This document shows, one piece after another, positions 15,959-24,085 of a DNA stretch of 47,226 nucleotides (positions are counted from its first letter, which is position 1; each line of letters starts with the position of its first letter). Source of the DNA: SVTX01 sp045660325 (GTDB taxonomy: Bacteria; Bacillota; Clostridia; Oscillospirales; CAG-272). The stretch is from positions 1-47,226 of the forward strand of contig JAZRDO010000033.1 in assembly GCA_045660325.1 (NCBI GenBank), read 5' to 3'. The translations under genes were made by a program, and so were the position numbers. The notes beneath the pieces were generated by a model. It searched no databases and had not been told where the DNA came from. It was given only the letters and a program-made list of their open reading frames with translations.

Positions 15959-17095
15959 ATGTTTGAACTTTTAGCACAGGACGGACGCGCTCGTAGAGGC
16001 GTCCTTCACACAGTACACGGAGACATTCAGACTCCCGTGTTTATGAACGTAGGCACGTGCGCTGCGATCAAGGGCGGTGTTTCCACTATGGAGCTTCGTG
16101 AGATCGACTGTCAGGTTGAGCTCTCCAACACCTACCACCTTCACATTCGTCCCGGAGACAGACTTATTTACGAGATGGGCGGTCTTCACAAGTTTATGAA
16201 TTGGGACAAGCCGATCCTTACAGACTCGGGCGGATTCCAGGTATTCTCCTTGGCACAGCTCAGAAAAATTACTGAGGAGGGCGTAAGATTCCAGAGCCAC
16301 GTTGACGGTAAGAGAATCTTTATGGGCCCTGAGGAGAGCATGCAGATCCAGTCAAATCTCGCATCTACAATTGCTATGCCGTTTGACGAGTGCATTGAAA
16401 ACCCCGCACCCTACCAGTACGTAAGAAATTCTATTGACAGAACTACCCGTTGGCTTGAGCGTTGCAGAGTTGAAATGGACAGACTCAATTCCTTGCCCGA
16501 GACCATTAATAAGAATCAGATGCTCTTCGGTATCAATCAGGGCGGCACGTACGAGGACCTTCGTATCGAGCACATGCAGAGAATTGCGGAGATCCCCTGC
16601 GAGGGATACGCGCTCGGCGGTCTTGCGGTTGGCGAGGAGACTGAGGATATGTATAGAATCATCAATGCGGTTGAGCCCTTTATGCCTAAGGACAAGCCCA
16701 GATACCTTATGGGCGTAGGTACACCCTGCAATATTCTTGAGGCGGTTCATATGGGCGTTGACTTCTTTGACTGCGTAATGCCCTCAAGAAACGCGCGCCA
16801 CGGTAATCTCTTTACTTGGGAAGGCAAGATGAATATCTGCAACGAAAAGTATGCAAAGGACCCCCGTCCGATATCTCACTCCTGCGACTGTCCCGCGTGC
16901 AGAAATTACAGCCGTTCTTATATTCGCCATCTTATCAAGGCAAAGGAAGCGCTCGGTATGAGACTCGCGGTTGTACACAATCTTTACTTCTACAACAACC
17001 TTATGAAGAAGATAAGAGAAGCGCTTGACGGCGGATATTTTGAGTCCTTCTACCAGAAGTATCATATCGCTCTTGGCGAGCGCAACCCCGACTAA
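15959..17095 (+). CDS. tgt: tRNA-guanine transglycosylase (queuine tRNA-ribosyltransferase)
   Basis: 378 aa. Exchanges guanine 34 in GUN anticodons for preQ1 in queuosine synthesis. Visible landmarks are SNTYHLHIRPG, the catalytic-site stretch LTDSGGFQVFSL with Asp, AMPFDEC, GGLAVGE, the second Asp region MGVDFFDCVMPSRNARHG, and the zinc site CDCPAC (Cys309, 311, 314) plus a His about ten residues on. Length is typical. AGGAGCAAAGTT precedes the ATG. Its stop is immediately followed by the ATG of the next gene. Confidence 0.95.
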   Translation: MFELLAQDGRARRGVLHTVHGDIQTPVFMNVGTCAAIKGGVSTMELREIDCQVELSNTYHLHIRPGDRLIYEMGGLHKFMNWDKPILTDSGGFQVFSLAQLRKITEEGVRFQSHVDGKRIFMGPEESMQIQSNLASTIAMPFDECIENPAPYQYVRNSIDRTTRWLERCRVEMDRLNSLPETINKNQMLFGINQGGTYEDLRIEHMQRIAEIPCEGYALGGLAVGEETEDMYRIINAVEPFMPKDKPRYLMGVGTPCNILEAVHMGVDFFDCVMPSRNARHGNLFTWEGKMNICNEKYAKDPRPISHSCDCPACRNYSRSYIRHLIKAKEALGMRLAVVHNLYFYNNLMKKIREALDGGYFESFYQKYHIALGERNPD

Positions 17096-17752
17096 ATGAT
17101 AAATTACGTAATTTTTGATATGGACGGCACGCTTCTTGACACCGAGGAGCTTTTCCGCCGTTCGTGGATAGAAACAAGTAACGAATACGGTCTTCCGCGC
17201 GGCGAGGAGTTTTACGAGCTTGTTGCAGGAAGTCCTGCGCAGAGATTAAGAGAAAAATTTATAGAGATATACGGCGCGGATATTGACTACGATGAGTTTA
17301 TCTCTGTCCGCAAGGCGAGATTTTTGTCTTATATTGAAAAAGACGTTCCACTCAAGCCCTATTGCCGAGAGATCCTTGAATATTTAAAGGAGCAGGGAGT
17401 TAAAATTGCCCTTGCGACCTCGACGAATATTGAGATAACAAGGAGAAATCTTGAGAAAACGGGAATTTTGCATTATTTCGACGCCATAGTTACGGGCGAC
17501 GAGGTAAAAAACGGAAAGCCCGCTCCCGATATTTTCCTGCTTGCCGCCAAGAGAATAGGCGCGGGCATTGATGAGACCGTAATCGTTGAGGATACCTATA
17601 ACGGACTCCGCGGCGCGTACGCGTCGGGAATTCGTGGCATTATGGTTGTTGACGGTCAGCCGCCAAACAATGAAACACACGCGATCACGGTCGCGGAGTG
17701 CTATGATTTAAACGAGGTTTTAAATTATATAAAAACACACAAAGGAGATTAA
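17096..17752 (+). CDS. HAD-superfamily phosphatase (beta-phosphoglucomutase-like)
   Basis: 218 aa. Motif I is FDMDGTLLDT (nucleophile Asp8, acid Asp10). A helical cap follows, then ATSTN (motif II), GKPAPDIFL (motif III Lys) and VEDTYNGLRGA (motif IV Asp). This is the subgroup of PGMB/YcjU/GS1-type phosphatases acting on small sugar or nucleotide phosphates; the substrate cannot be read from sequence. The ATG touches the tgt stop with no Shine-Dalgarno site of its own, so it is probably translated by coupling. Confidence 0.9.
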   Translation: MINYVIFDMDGTLLDTEELFRRSWIETSNEYGLPRGEEFYELVAGSPAQRLREKFIEIYGADIDYDEFISVRKARFLSYIEKDVPLKPYCREILEYLKEQGVKIALATSTNIEITRRNLEKTGILHYFDAIVTGDEVKNGKPAPDIFLLAAKRIGAGIDETVIVEDTYNGLRGAYASGIRGIMVVDGQPPNNETHAITVAECYDLNEVLNYIKTHKGD

Positions 17753-17756
17753 AGCT

Positions 17757-19139
17757 ATGATAATTTCAAAGCTCTTAGCGGAAGAGGTGCTCTCCGTCGC
17801 AATGTCGTCGGGCGCTGATTTTGCGGAAATCTATGCGGAGAAGACGAGAAACAACTCCGTAGGATTTCTTAATGGAAAAATTGAAGACGTAACCGATAAC
17901 ACGGTATCGGGCGTTGGTATCCGCGCATTCCTTGGTACAAGAACAGTTTACGCTACTACTACAGATTTCTCCCGCGCAGGCCTTATCCGTTGCGCACAGA
18001 CGGTTGCCGACGCTATGGGCGAGAGCAAGGCACAGGTGCAGATCAACCTTGCTGAGCGCATTTTCGGTGATATTCATCCCGTAAAGATCGTTCCCGCGAG
18101 CACACCTATGAAGACTCGCACAGACCTTCTTAAAGCCGCTTGCTTTGCCGCAAAGGAGAGAGACGAGAAGATAAAGCAGGTTTCGGGCAGACTCCTCTCG
18201 GTTGACCATAATATTCTTATTTGCAATAGTGAGGGACTCTATACTACCGACAGACACGTAAGAACAAGAATGTCGGTTTCCGCGGTTGCGTCAAACGGCA
18301 CGGAAAATCAGTCGGGCTTTTACGGTCCCGGTCGCGGTATGGGCCTTGAATTTTTCGATATGATCTCCCCTGAATATATCGGTAAGAGAGCCGCAGATCA
18401 GGCTCTTGTAAACCTCAGAGCTGATTACTGTCCCGCAGGACAGATGACTGTTGCTATTGAAAACGGCTTCGGCGGTGTTATTTTCCACGAGGCTTGCGGA
18501 CACTCCCTTGAGGCTACAAGCGTAGCGACAGGTCGCTCCCAGATGGCGGGCAAGCTCGGTCAGATGGTTGCAAACCCCAAGGTTACCGCAATTGACGACG
18601 GCACTATCCCCGGCGCGTGGGGCTCTGTAAACATTGACGACGAGGGTAATCCCACAAAGAGAAACGTACTTATTGAGAACGGTGTTCTCAAGGGCTATAT
18701 GATCGACCGTCTCGGTGCTCGCAGAATGGGTATGTCTATGACGGGTAACTCCCGTCGCGAAAGCTACCTCTACGAGCCTACGAGCCGTATGACAAATACT
18801 TATATTGCGAACGGCGATGACAAGAACGAGGACATTATCGCGTCCATTGAATACGGTCTTTACGCAAAGTCAATGGGCGGCGGATCCGTAAATCCCTTGA
18901 CAGGCGACTTTAACTTCTCTGTAAGCGAGGGCTATATCGTACGTAACGGTGTTATTTGTGAGCCCGTTCGTGGCGCGTCTCTTATCGGCAACGGCTCACA
19001 GATCCTCAAGGATATAGATATGGTAGGACAGAATATGGAAACGGGTCAGGGCATGTGCGGCTCCGCGAGCGGCAGTGTTCCCACAGACGTAGGCCAGCCT
19101 CTTATCAGAGTATCCAAGATTACAGTAGGAGGTAGATAA
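17757..19139 (+). CDS. tldD: Metalloprotease TldD homologue
   Basis: 460 aa. TldD with TldE forms a heterodimeric zinc protease that opens and digests unfolded peptides, including leader peptides of some modified peptides. The catalytic site is HEACGHSLE (His244, Glu245, His249), followed by the conserved GRSQMAG and later EPTSRMTNTYI and GEPV-like segments. AAAGGAGATTAAAGCT precedes the ATG. The partner gene follows after 2 nt. No ribosomally made peptide cluster is visible in the window, so a general peptide-processing role is more likely. Confidence 0.93.
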   Translation: MIISKLLAEEVLSVAMSSGADFAEIYAEKTRNNSVGFLNGKIEDVTDNTVSGVGIRAFLGTRTVYATTTDFSRAGLIRCAQTVADAMGESKAQVQINLAERIFGDIHPVKIVPASTPMKTRTDLLKAACFAAKERDEKIKQVSGRLLSVDHNILICNSEGLYTTDRHVRTRMSVSAVASNGTENQSGFYGPGRGMGLEFFDMISPEYIGKRAADQALVNLRADYCPAGQMTVAIENGFGGVIFHEACGHSLEATSVATGRSQMAGKLGQMVANPKVTAIDDGTIPGAWGSVNIDDEGNPTKRNVLIENGVLKGYMIDRLGARRMGMSMTGNSRRESYLYEPTSRMTNTYIANGDDKNEDIIASIEYGLYAKSMGGGSVNPLTGDFNFSVSEGYIVRNGVICEPVRGASLIGNGSQILKDIDMVGQNMETGQGMCGSASGSVPTDVGQPLIRVSKITVGGR

Positions 19140-19141
19140 TT

Positions 19142-20485
19142 ATGGATTTTTCAAGGATTAAAGAAATAATCGTGTCCGCGGCAGCTGAGGCGGGCGTTGA
19201 AAAATATGAAATTTACTGCACTACGGAGGAAGAGCTTTCCGCAAAAACGCTCAAGCACGAGATCAGCGCTATGAGCTCGGGTATGACGGGCGGCGTTGGA
19301 TTCCGTTGTATCGTTGACGGTAAGATGGGCTATGCATCCACCAACTCTCTTGATGCGGATGAGCTTGCGTCTCTTGTGTCTCGCGCGGCGGACAACGCGA
19401 GAGTTATTGAAAACGAGGATGAGGTGTTCATTTTTGAAGGCTCCGAGTCCTACGAAAAGACTACCGCGGGCGAGCCCTGCGTGGTTGATGCGGCAACACT
19501 CAAGGATTGCGCATTGAAGCTTCAGGAAAGCCTTTATAACTACAGTGAAGCTGTTGTAGACGGTACACAGAGCGTTGCGCTCTCCTTCGTTTCCGAATTT
19601 TATCTTTATAATTCCTACGGACTTGAACTGACCAACAAGGTCGGTATGAGCGGCTGCTATGCATCCTCCGTAATCAACGTTGACGGAGAGAAGCAGAGCG
19701 GATTTGAGTTCGCTATGGGCACCGAGGGTGATGAGGTGGACGGCCTTCCCGCAAAGGCGGTTGACGGCGCTATGGAGCGTCTCGGCGCGGGCTTCGTTGA
19801 ATCGGGCAAGTACAATATCGTAATTTCGGGTAAGCAGATGCGTTCCATTCTTTCCGCTTACTCCTCCTGCTTCTCCGCGAAGAATGCGCAGATGGGACTT
19901 TCCTTGCTCGCAGGCAAGGAGGGTGAGAAGATCGCCTCCGACTGTGTAACTATTACGGACGATCCCATGAGAGAGGGCTGCCCCGTGCAGACCGCATTTG
20001 ACGGCGAGGGCGTTGCGGCATACAAGAAGAACGTAGTTGAAAACGGTGTTCTCAACACTCTCCTCTACGACCTTAAGACTGCAAAGAAGGCGGGCAAGGC
20101 GACTACCGCAAACGGACAGAGAGGCGGTTATGCTTCTCAGGTTTCTATCGCTCCCTATAACTTCTCCATCTCCGCGGGCGAGAATTCTCTTGACGAGCTT
20201 TTCGCTGCGGTTGGCAACGGTATTTACATTACCGAGCTTAAGGGCCTCCACGCAGGCGCTGATGCCGTTACGGGCGACTTCTCAATCGAGAGCGCAGGCT
20301 TTAAGATAGAAAACGGCAAGAAGGGTCAGGCGGTAAAGACGTTTACGATCGCGGGCAACTTCTTTGAGCTTTTAAAGAGCATTACGATGGTAGCTGATAC
20401 AATTGAATGGGGAATTCCCACAAGCTTCTGTGTATTCGGCTCTCCCGCAGTTCTTGTTGAAGGCATAAGCGTTGCAGGTAAATAA
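19142..20485 (+). CDS. pmbA: TldE/PmbA homologue, non-catalytic partner of TldD
   Basis: 447 aa of the PmbA/TldE family: an N-terminal region similar in layout to TldD, but without the HExxxH site, as expected for the structural partner. Conserved family features include the N-terminal EIYCTTEEELSAKTLKHEI and the C-terminal GDFSIESAGFKIENGK. AGGAGGTAG precedes the ATG. It closes this operon, with a strong terminator 10 nt after the stop. Confidence 0.92.
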   Translation: MDFSRIKEIIVSAAAEAGVEKYEIYCTTEEELSAKTLKHEISAMSSGMTGGVGFRCIVDGKMGYASTNSLDADELASLVSRAADNARVIENEDEVFIFEGSESYEKTTAGEPCVVDAATLKDCALKLQESLYNYSEAVVDGTQSVALSFVSEFYLYNSYGLELTNKVGMSGCYASSVINVDGEKQSGFEFAMGTEGDEVDGLPAKAVDGAMERLGAGFVESGKYNIVISGKQMRSILSAYSSCFSAKNAQMGLSLLAGKEGEKIASDCVTITDDPMREGCPVQTAFDGEGVAAYKKNVVENGVLNTLLYDLKTAKKAGKATTANGQRGGYASQVSIAPYNFSISAGENSLDELFAAVGNGIYITELKGLHAGADAVTGDFSIESAGFKIENGKKGQAVKTFTIAGNFFELLKSITMVADTIEWGIPTSFCVFGSPAVLVEGISVAGK

Positions 20486-20495
20486 TACACTTTAT

Positions 20496-20527
20496 AGCGC
20501 ATACGGGCATCCGTATGCGCTTTTTTT
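20496..20527 (+). terminator. Terminator after pmbA
   Basis: AGCGCATACGG-GCAT-CCGTATGCGCT, an 11-bp perfect stem followed by a T-run. Strong intrinsic terminator. Confidence 0.95.
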
Positions 20528-20567
20528 ACCTCTTACGCGTTGAAATTAACCACTTACACAAACCCTA

Positions 20568-20596
20568 TTTACAAAATTTGCACTAAGTGATATAAT
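20568..20596 (+). promoter_or_regulatory. Promoter of the LytTR/LiaF-like operon
   Basis: TTTACA (20568-20573), 17-bp spacer, TATAAT (20591-20596). CACTTA (20551-20556) and TAAGTG (20584-20589) are inverted around it and could be an operator, perhaps for the LytTR protein itself. Confidence 0.75.
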
Positions 20597-20620
20597 ATTC
20601 TTACAAGGCGAGGTGATGAC

Positions 20621-21073
20621 GTGAAGGTTAGAATCGAGATCGCGGAGAACGAATCTCCCGAGGTCATAATAAAATGTCGCGAGATAAACGACGAGGTTTT
20701 GCGCCTTCAGTCGTTGCTTGCAGGGCAGAGAGGCTCTGAGATGCCGCTTTACATAGGTGACGATGAGTATTTCGTGCCGAGGAAGGAAATTTTATTTTTC
20801 GAAACGTCCTGCGGCAAGGTGTACGCGCATACGAAGGATAAAATGCTTCTTTGTCAGCACAAGCTTTTTGAGATTGAGGATATGATGGGATCAGCCTTCC
20901 TTCGTATTTCAAAATCCACCGTGGTAAACGTAATGCAGATAAGCTCGCTACATAAAGACCTTACGGGCTCGGGCGAGATACGTTTTAAGAATACTCACAA
21001 AACAACTTATTTTTCGCGCGGATACGCGAAAATTTTAAAATGTAGAATTGAAGAAATGAGGTTTGGAAAATGA
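20621..21073 (+). CDS. LytTR-type DNA-binding regulator
   Basis: 150 aa from a GTG start with AGGCGAGGTG upstream. Residues ~45-148 form a LytTR domain (YFVPRKEILFFETSCGKVYAHT, then FLRISKSTVVNVMQI and the C-terminal FSRGYAKILK). The first 40 residues are not a response-regulator receiver, so this is a stand-alone LytTR protein. Such regulators are usually encoded with a membrane protein that controls them, and here the stop overlaps the start of a LiaF-like membrane gene by ATGA. Autoregulation is likely but not shown. Confidence 0.9.
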   Translation: MKVRIEIAENESPEVIIKCREINDEVLRLQSLLAGQRGSEMPLYIGDDEYFVPRKEILFFETSCGKVYAHTKDKMLLCQHKLFEIEDMMGSAFLRISKSTVVNVMQISSLHKDLTGSGEIRFKNTHKTTYFSRGYAKILKCRIEEMRFGK

Positions 21074-21897
21074 AGGCTTCAAGGATCATATGGGGACTTT
21101 TGATAGTGGCAGCCGCCGTGCTTCTTATATTGCAGGGTGTGGGCGTGCTCGGTGATTTTACAAGTATCGTAGGCGAGCTTTCGGTGTGGAGGATAGTTTT
21201 GGCGGTCTTCCTGCTTGCGATTATAATTGAAAGAATGATAAAGCTGCACTTTGATCAGATATTCGTGCCGCTTGGATTTATCTTTATGCTGTTTGAGGAG
21301 AATATTGCTTTCCTTTGCGGCGTTGAAGAAAATATTATCAATAACTGGATAGTTTTCGGCTGCTCAGTGCTTTTGTCGATAGGTGTACGCTTCCTTATTC
21401 CCAGAAGAAGAAAAAAGATCAAGATCAGCAAGAAAATCAAAAACGGTCACGTTCACGTTGATATTAACAGTGACGATCGCGACGGCCCTATTGAGGTAGA
21501 GGTTGAAGAGCCTGAGTTTGAAGAGCCTGAGTTTGACGTTGATGACGAAGACGACGAAGACGACGAAGACGATGAAGACGGCGAAAAGGGTGATTTCGGA
21601 ACTGCAAATTCCCGTTATTTTGACGGAGCGACCTTTAAGAAGGGCTACGTTAGGACGAGAATGGGCGCGTCCGAGGTGTGCTTTGAAAACGCAGACAAGT
21701 ATACCGGTGGCGGAGTTTTGAATGTCGATTGCAGAATGGGGGCTATTGAGATCAAGGTGCCGAAGAGCTGGAGAGTGGCGGTTGATATTGATAATACTCT
21801 TGGCGCGGTTGAAATTTCTCATAAAAACAGTGATCCCAACGCTCCCGTGCTGACGATAACGGGAAAATGTAATCTCGGAGCTATTGAAATTGAATAA
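21070..21897 (+). CDS. LiaF-like membrane protein
   Basis: 275 aa. Four hydrophobic segments in residues ~5-115 resemble the LiaI/LiaF N-terminal membrane domain. A positively charged stretch (RRRKKIKISKKIKNGH) follows, then a run of Asp/Glu at ~145-178. A C-terminal LiaF-type beta domain (~195-275) has three repeats of the pattern RMGAxEV/GAIEI/GAVEI. In Bacillus LiaF inhibits a cell-envelope stress two-component system; here the partner is probably the overlapping LytTR regulator. The acidic run is unusual for the family. Confidence 0.82.
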   Translation: MKASRIIWGLLIVAAAVLLILQGVGVLGDFTSIVGELSVWRIVLAVFLLAIIIERMIKLHFDQIFVPLGFIFMLFEENIAFLCGVEENIINNWIVFGCSVLLSIGVRFLIPRRRKKIKISKKIKNGHVHVDINSDDRDGPIEVEVEEPEFEEPEFDVDDEDDEDDEDDEDGEKGDFGTANSRYFDGATFKKGYVRTRMGASEVCFENADKYTGGGVLNVDCRMGAIEIKVPKSWRVAVDIDNTLGAVEISHKNSDPNAPVLTITGKCNLGAIEIE

Positions 21898-21903
21898 AAC
21901 ATA

Positions 21904-21939
21904 ATCCGCGCAAGGACAATTCCTGCGCGGATCTTTTTT
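21904..21939 (+). terminator. Terminator of the LytTR operon
   Basis: ATCCGCGCA ... TGCGCGGAT (21904-21912 and 21924-21932) followed by CTTTTTT, six bases after the stop codon. Confidence 0.92.
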
Positions 21940-22002
21940 GGTAAAATTAGCCAAACTTTTCACAAAAAGGCAATATATACCATAATGTGAGGGAAAAAGC
22001 TA

Positions 22003-22031
22003 TTGACAAAGTCCCTCTTTTTTAGTATAAT
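22003..22031 (+). promoter_or_regulatory. Promoter of rny
   Basis: TTGACA (22003-22008), 17-bp spacer, TATAAT (22026-22031). The start would leave a ~90-nt leader before the rny ATG. Confidence 0.88.
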
Positions 22032-22129
22032 TATAGTTAGATATTGTACAATAGGGGAAGTCTAAACCTTGTTGTTTGATATTATATTATATTTAACTTA
22101 AAAGATAAACAAAGGAGGTGTAAAGGGAA

Positions 22130-23686
22130 ATGATTGAAACACCAATTGTTGTTCTTTTGTGTGTTGGTATTGGCGTTGTATGTCTTGCGCTTGGACTTTT
22201 CTTCGGATATCTTGCCCGTAAGAAGGTCGGCGAGGCTAAGATCGGCTCTGCGGAGGCAGAGGCTAAGAAGATCGTAGCAGAAGCGAAAACTGACGCCGAG
22301 TCCGCAAAGAAGGTTGCTCTTCTCGAGGCCAAGGAAGGCATCATGACTCAAAGAAACGAGTTTGAGCGTGAAATGAGACAGAGACGCACGGAAGTAAACA
22401 GACTTGAAGACAGAATTGCAAAGAAGGAAGAAACACTCGACAAGAAGACTGATGCTCTTGAAAAGAAGAACGAGCAGCTCGACCGTAAGCTCCGCGAAAA
22501 CGAAGCGGTTAAGGAGCAGATCGACGGCGTTCTCGCTGAGCAGTTAAAGAAGCTTGAGCTTATTTCGGGTATTTCTGTTGAGGAAGCAAAGGATGAGCTT
22601 ATCGAGAGAGTTGAGTCCGAGATGAAGCATGAGCTTGCTGAAAGACTTGACGCCCTTGAAACACAGTTCAAGGAGGAAGCGGACGAAAAGGCGAAGAACA
22701 TTTTGTCGCTCGCTATTCAGAGATACGCATCCGACCACGTTTCCGAGGCAACGATTTCCTCTGTGGCATTGCCCAGTGAGGAAATGAAGGGTAGAATCAT
22801 CGGTCGAGAGGGTAGAAATATCCAGAAGATCGAGACTCTCACAGGAGTTGAGCTTATTATTGACGATACTCCCGAAACGATTACATTGTCGGGCTTTGAT
22901 CCCGTAAGACGAGAGGTTGCGAGAATCGCTCTCGAGCGTCTTATTTCCGACGGTAGAATTCATCCCACAAGAATTGAAGAAATGGTTGAGAAGGCACAGC
23001 GCGAGGTTGACGCGTCCGTTAAGCAGGCGGGCGAGAGAGCGACCTTTGAGGTTGGCATTCACGGTATCAACCCCGAGCTTGTAAGATTGCTCGGCAGACT
23101 CAAGTACAGAACGAGCTACGGACAGAACGTGCTTAAGCACTCTATTGAGGTGGCGTTCTTAGCAGGAATGATGGCTGAAGAGCTTGGCGTTGACGCGAAC
23201 ATTGCAAAGCGCGCGGGACTTCTCCATGATATTGGTAAGGCAGTCCCCCACGACGTTGAAGGCTCCCACGTTGAGATCGGCGTAAATGCGGCAAAGAAGT
23301 ATAAGGAAAGCCGCGAGGTAGTTCACGCTATCGAGGCGCACCACAACGACGTTGAACCCAAGACTATTATCGCTATTCTCGTACAGGCGGCTGACGCTAT
23401 CAGCGCGGCAAGACCCGGCGCAAGAAGAGAGGATATGGAAAACTACATCAAGCGTCTTGAAAAGCTTGAGGAAATTGCAAAGAGCTTTGACGGCGTAGAT
23501 AAGGCGTTTGCAATTCAGGCAGGACGCGAGATCAGAGTTATGGTTAAGCCCGAGGAGGTTAACGATGACTCTATGAAGGTTGTCGCAAGAGAAATGGCGG
23601 CAAAGATCCAGGCTGAGGTTAAGTATCCCGGTCAGATCAAGATCAATCTTATTCGCGAATCCCGTGCGGTTGATTACGCAAAGTAA
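22130..23686 (+). CDS. rny: Ribonuclease Y
   Basis: 518 aa. One N-terminal transmembrane helix (residues ~5-27) anchors the protein. A long coiled coil follows (~35-200, rich in Lys/Glu), then a KH RNA-binding domain with GRIIGREGRNIQ and an HD nuclease domain with LLHDIGKAVPHD (His366-Asp367). RNase Y makes the initiating endonucleolytic cut in much mRNA turnover in Firmicutes and acts at the membrane. AAAGGAGG lies upstream of the ATG. Length and domains are normal. Its specificity partner family (YmcA/YlbF) is represented at 10783-11166. Confidence 0.97.
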   Translation: MIETPIVVLLCVGIGVVCLALGLFFGYLARKKVGEAKIGSAEAEAKKIVAEAKTDAESAKKVALLEAKEGIMTQRNEFEREMRQRRTEVNRLEDRIAKKEETLDKKTDALEKKNEQLDRKLRENEAVKEQIDGVLAEQLKKLELISGISVEEAKDELIERVESEMKHELAERLDALETQFKEEADEKAKNILSLAIQRYASDHVSEATISSVALPSEEMKGRIIGREGRNIQKIETLTGVELIIDDTPETITLSGFDPVRREVARIALERLISDGRIHPTRIEEMVEKAQREVDASVKQAGERATFEVGIHGINPELVRLLGRLKYRTSYGQNVLKHSIEVAFLAGMMAEELGVDANIAKRAGLLHDIGKAVPHDVEGSHVEIGVNAAKKYKESREVVHAIEAHHNDVEPKTIIAILVQAADAISAARPGARREDMENYIKRLEKLEEIAKSFDGVDKAFAIQAGREIRVMVKPEEVNDDSMKVVAREMAAKIQAEVKYPGQIKINLIRESRAVDYAK

Positions 23687-23798
23687 GATAATATTATTTT
23701 ACAGAAATCTGTAATTTTTGTTCCCATAAGGGATTGATATATATTTATATATAGCTCTAAAAGACAGACGTTACGGCACAGCCGAAAATAATATAGAA

Positions 23799-23838
23799 AA
23801 TCCTCCGTTGAGTCATCTCAACGGAGGATTATTTTTAT
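23799..23838 (+). terminator. Terminator after rny
   Basis: AATCCTCCGTTGAG-TCAT-CTCAACGGAGGATT, a 14-bp perfect stem followed by ATTTTTATTT, about 110 bases after the rny stop. The gap before it shows only a small ACAGA/TCTGT hairpin. Confidence 0.92.
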
Positions 23839-23865
23839 TTGTCGCAAATTATCAATAAATTGCTA

Positions 23866-23894
23866 TTGCATTTTGCAAATATATATGGTACAAT
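23866..23894 (+). promoter_or_regulatory. Promoter of the 29-codon gene
   Basis: TTGCAT (23866-23871), 17-bp spacer, TACAAT (23889-23894), about 25 bases before an excellent ribosome binding site. Two mismatches from consensus in all. Confidence 0.7.
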
Positions 23895-23923
23895 ATAAAT
23901 AGGAAGTAAAAGGAGGTGCGGCT

Positions 23924-24013
23924 ATGATTTATTTTTATGAAAATAGTTTAGCTTGGCGCCTTATTGCGATTTTCCGCGGCTTTTATAAAGAACGTAAAAA
24001 AATCAATAGTTAA
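23924..24013 (+). CDS. 29-aa small protein of unknown function
   Basis: MIYFYENSLAWRLIAIFRGF followed by YKERKKINS: an aromatic, moderately hydrophobic first half and a strongly basic tail, like a small membrane-associated amphipathic peptide. Expression is well supported: AAAGGAGGTG eight bases before the ATG, a promoter at 23866-23894 and an intrinsic terminator overlapping the stop codon. It is therefore a complete monocistronic unit. Possible roles are a membrane-regulating micropeptide, a toxin of a type I system or a dual-function RNA; I recognise no relative. Confidence 0.65.
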   Translation: MIYFYENSLAWRLIAIFRGFYKERKKINS

Positions 24014-24059
24014 GCGTACAAGTTAAACTGCTACGGCGGGTAAACTTGTGCGCTTTTTT
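24012..24059 (+). terminator. Terminator of the 29-codon gene
   Basis: AAGCGTACAAGTT (24012-24024) pairs with AACTTGTGCGCTT (24043-24055; one T-G pair), followed by TTTTT. The left arm includes the end of the stop codon. Confidence 0.88.
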
Positions 24060-24085
24060 ATCACCATGGAAAGGAGAATGTTATT

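Noticed and set aside
17757..20485. TldD/TldE as part of a modified-peptide (RiPP) cluster
   Set aside because: No precursor, modification enzyme or transporter genes around; the pair sits at the end of a housekeeping gene run.
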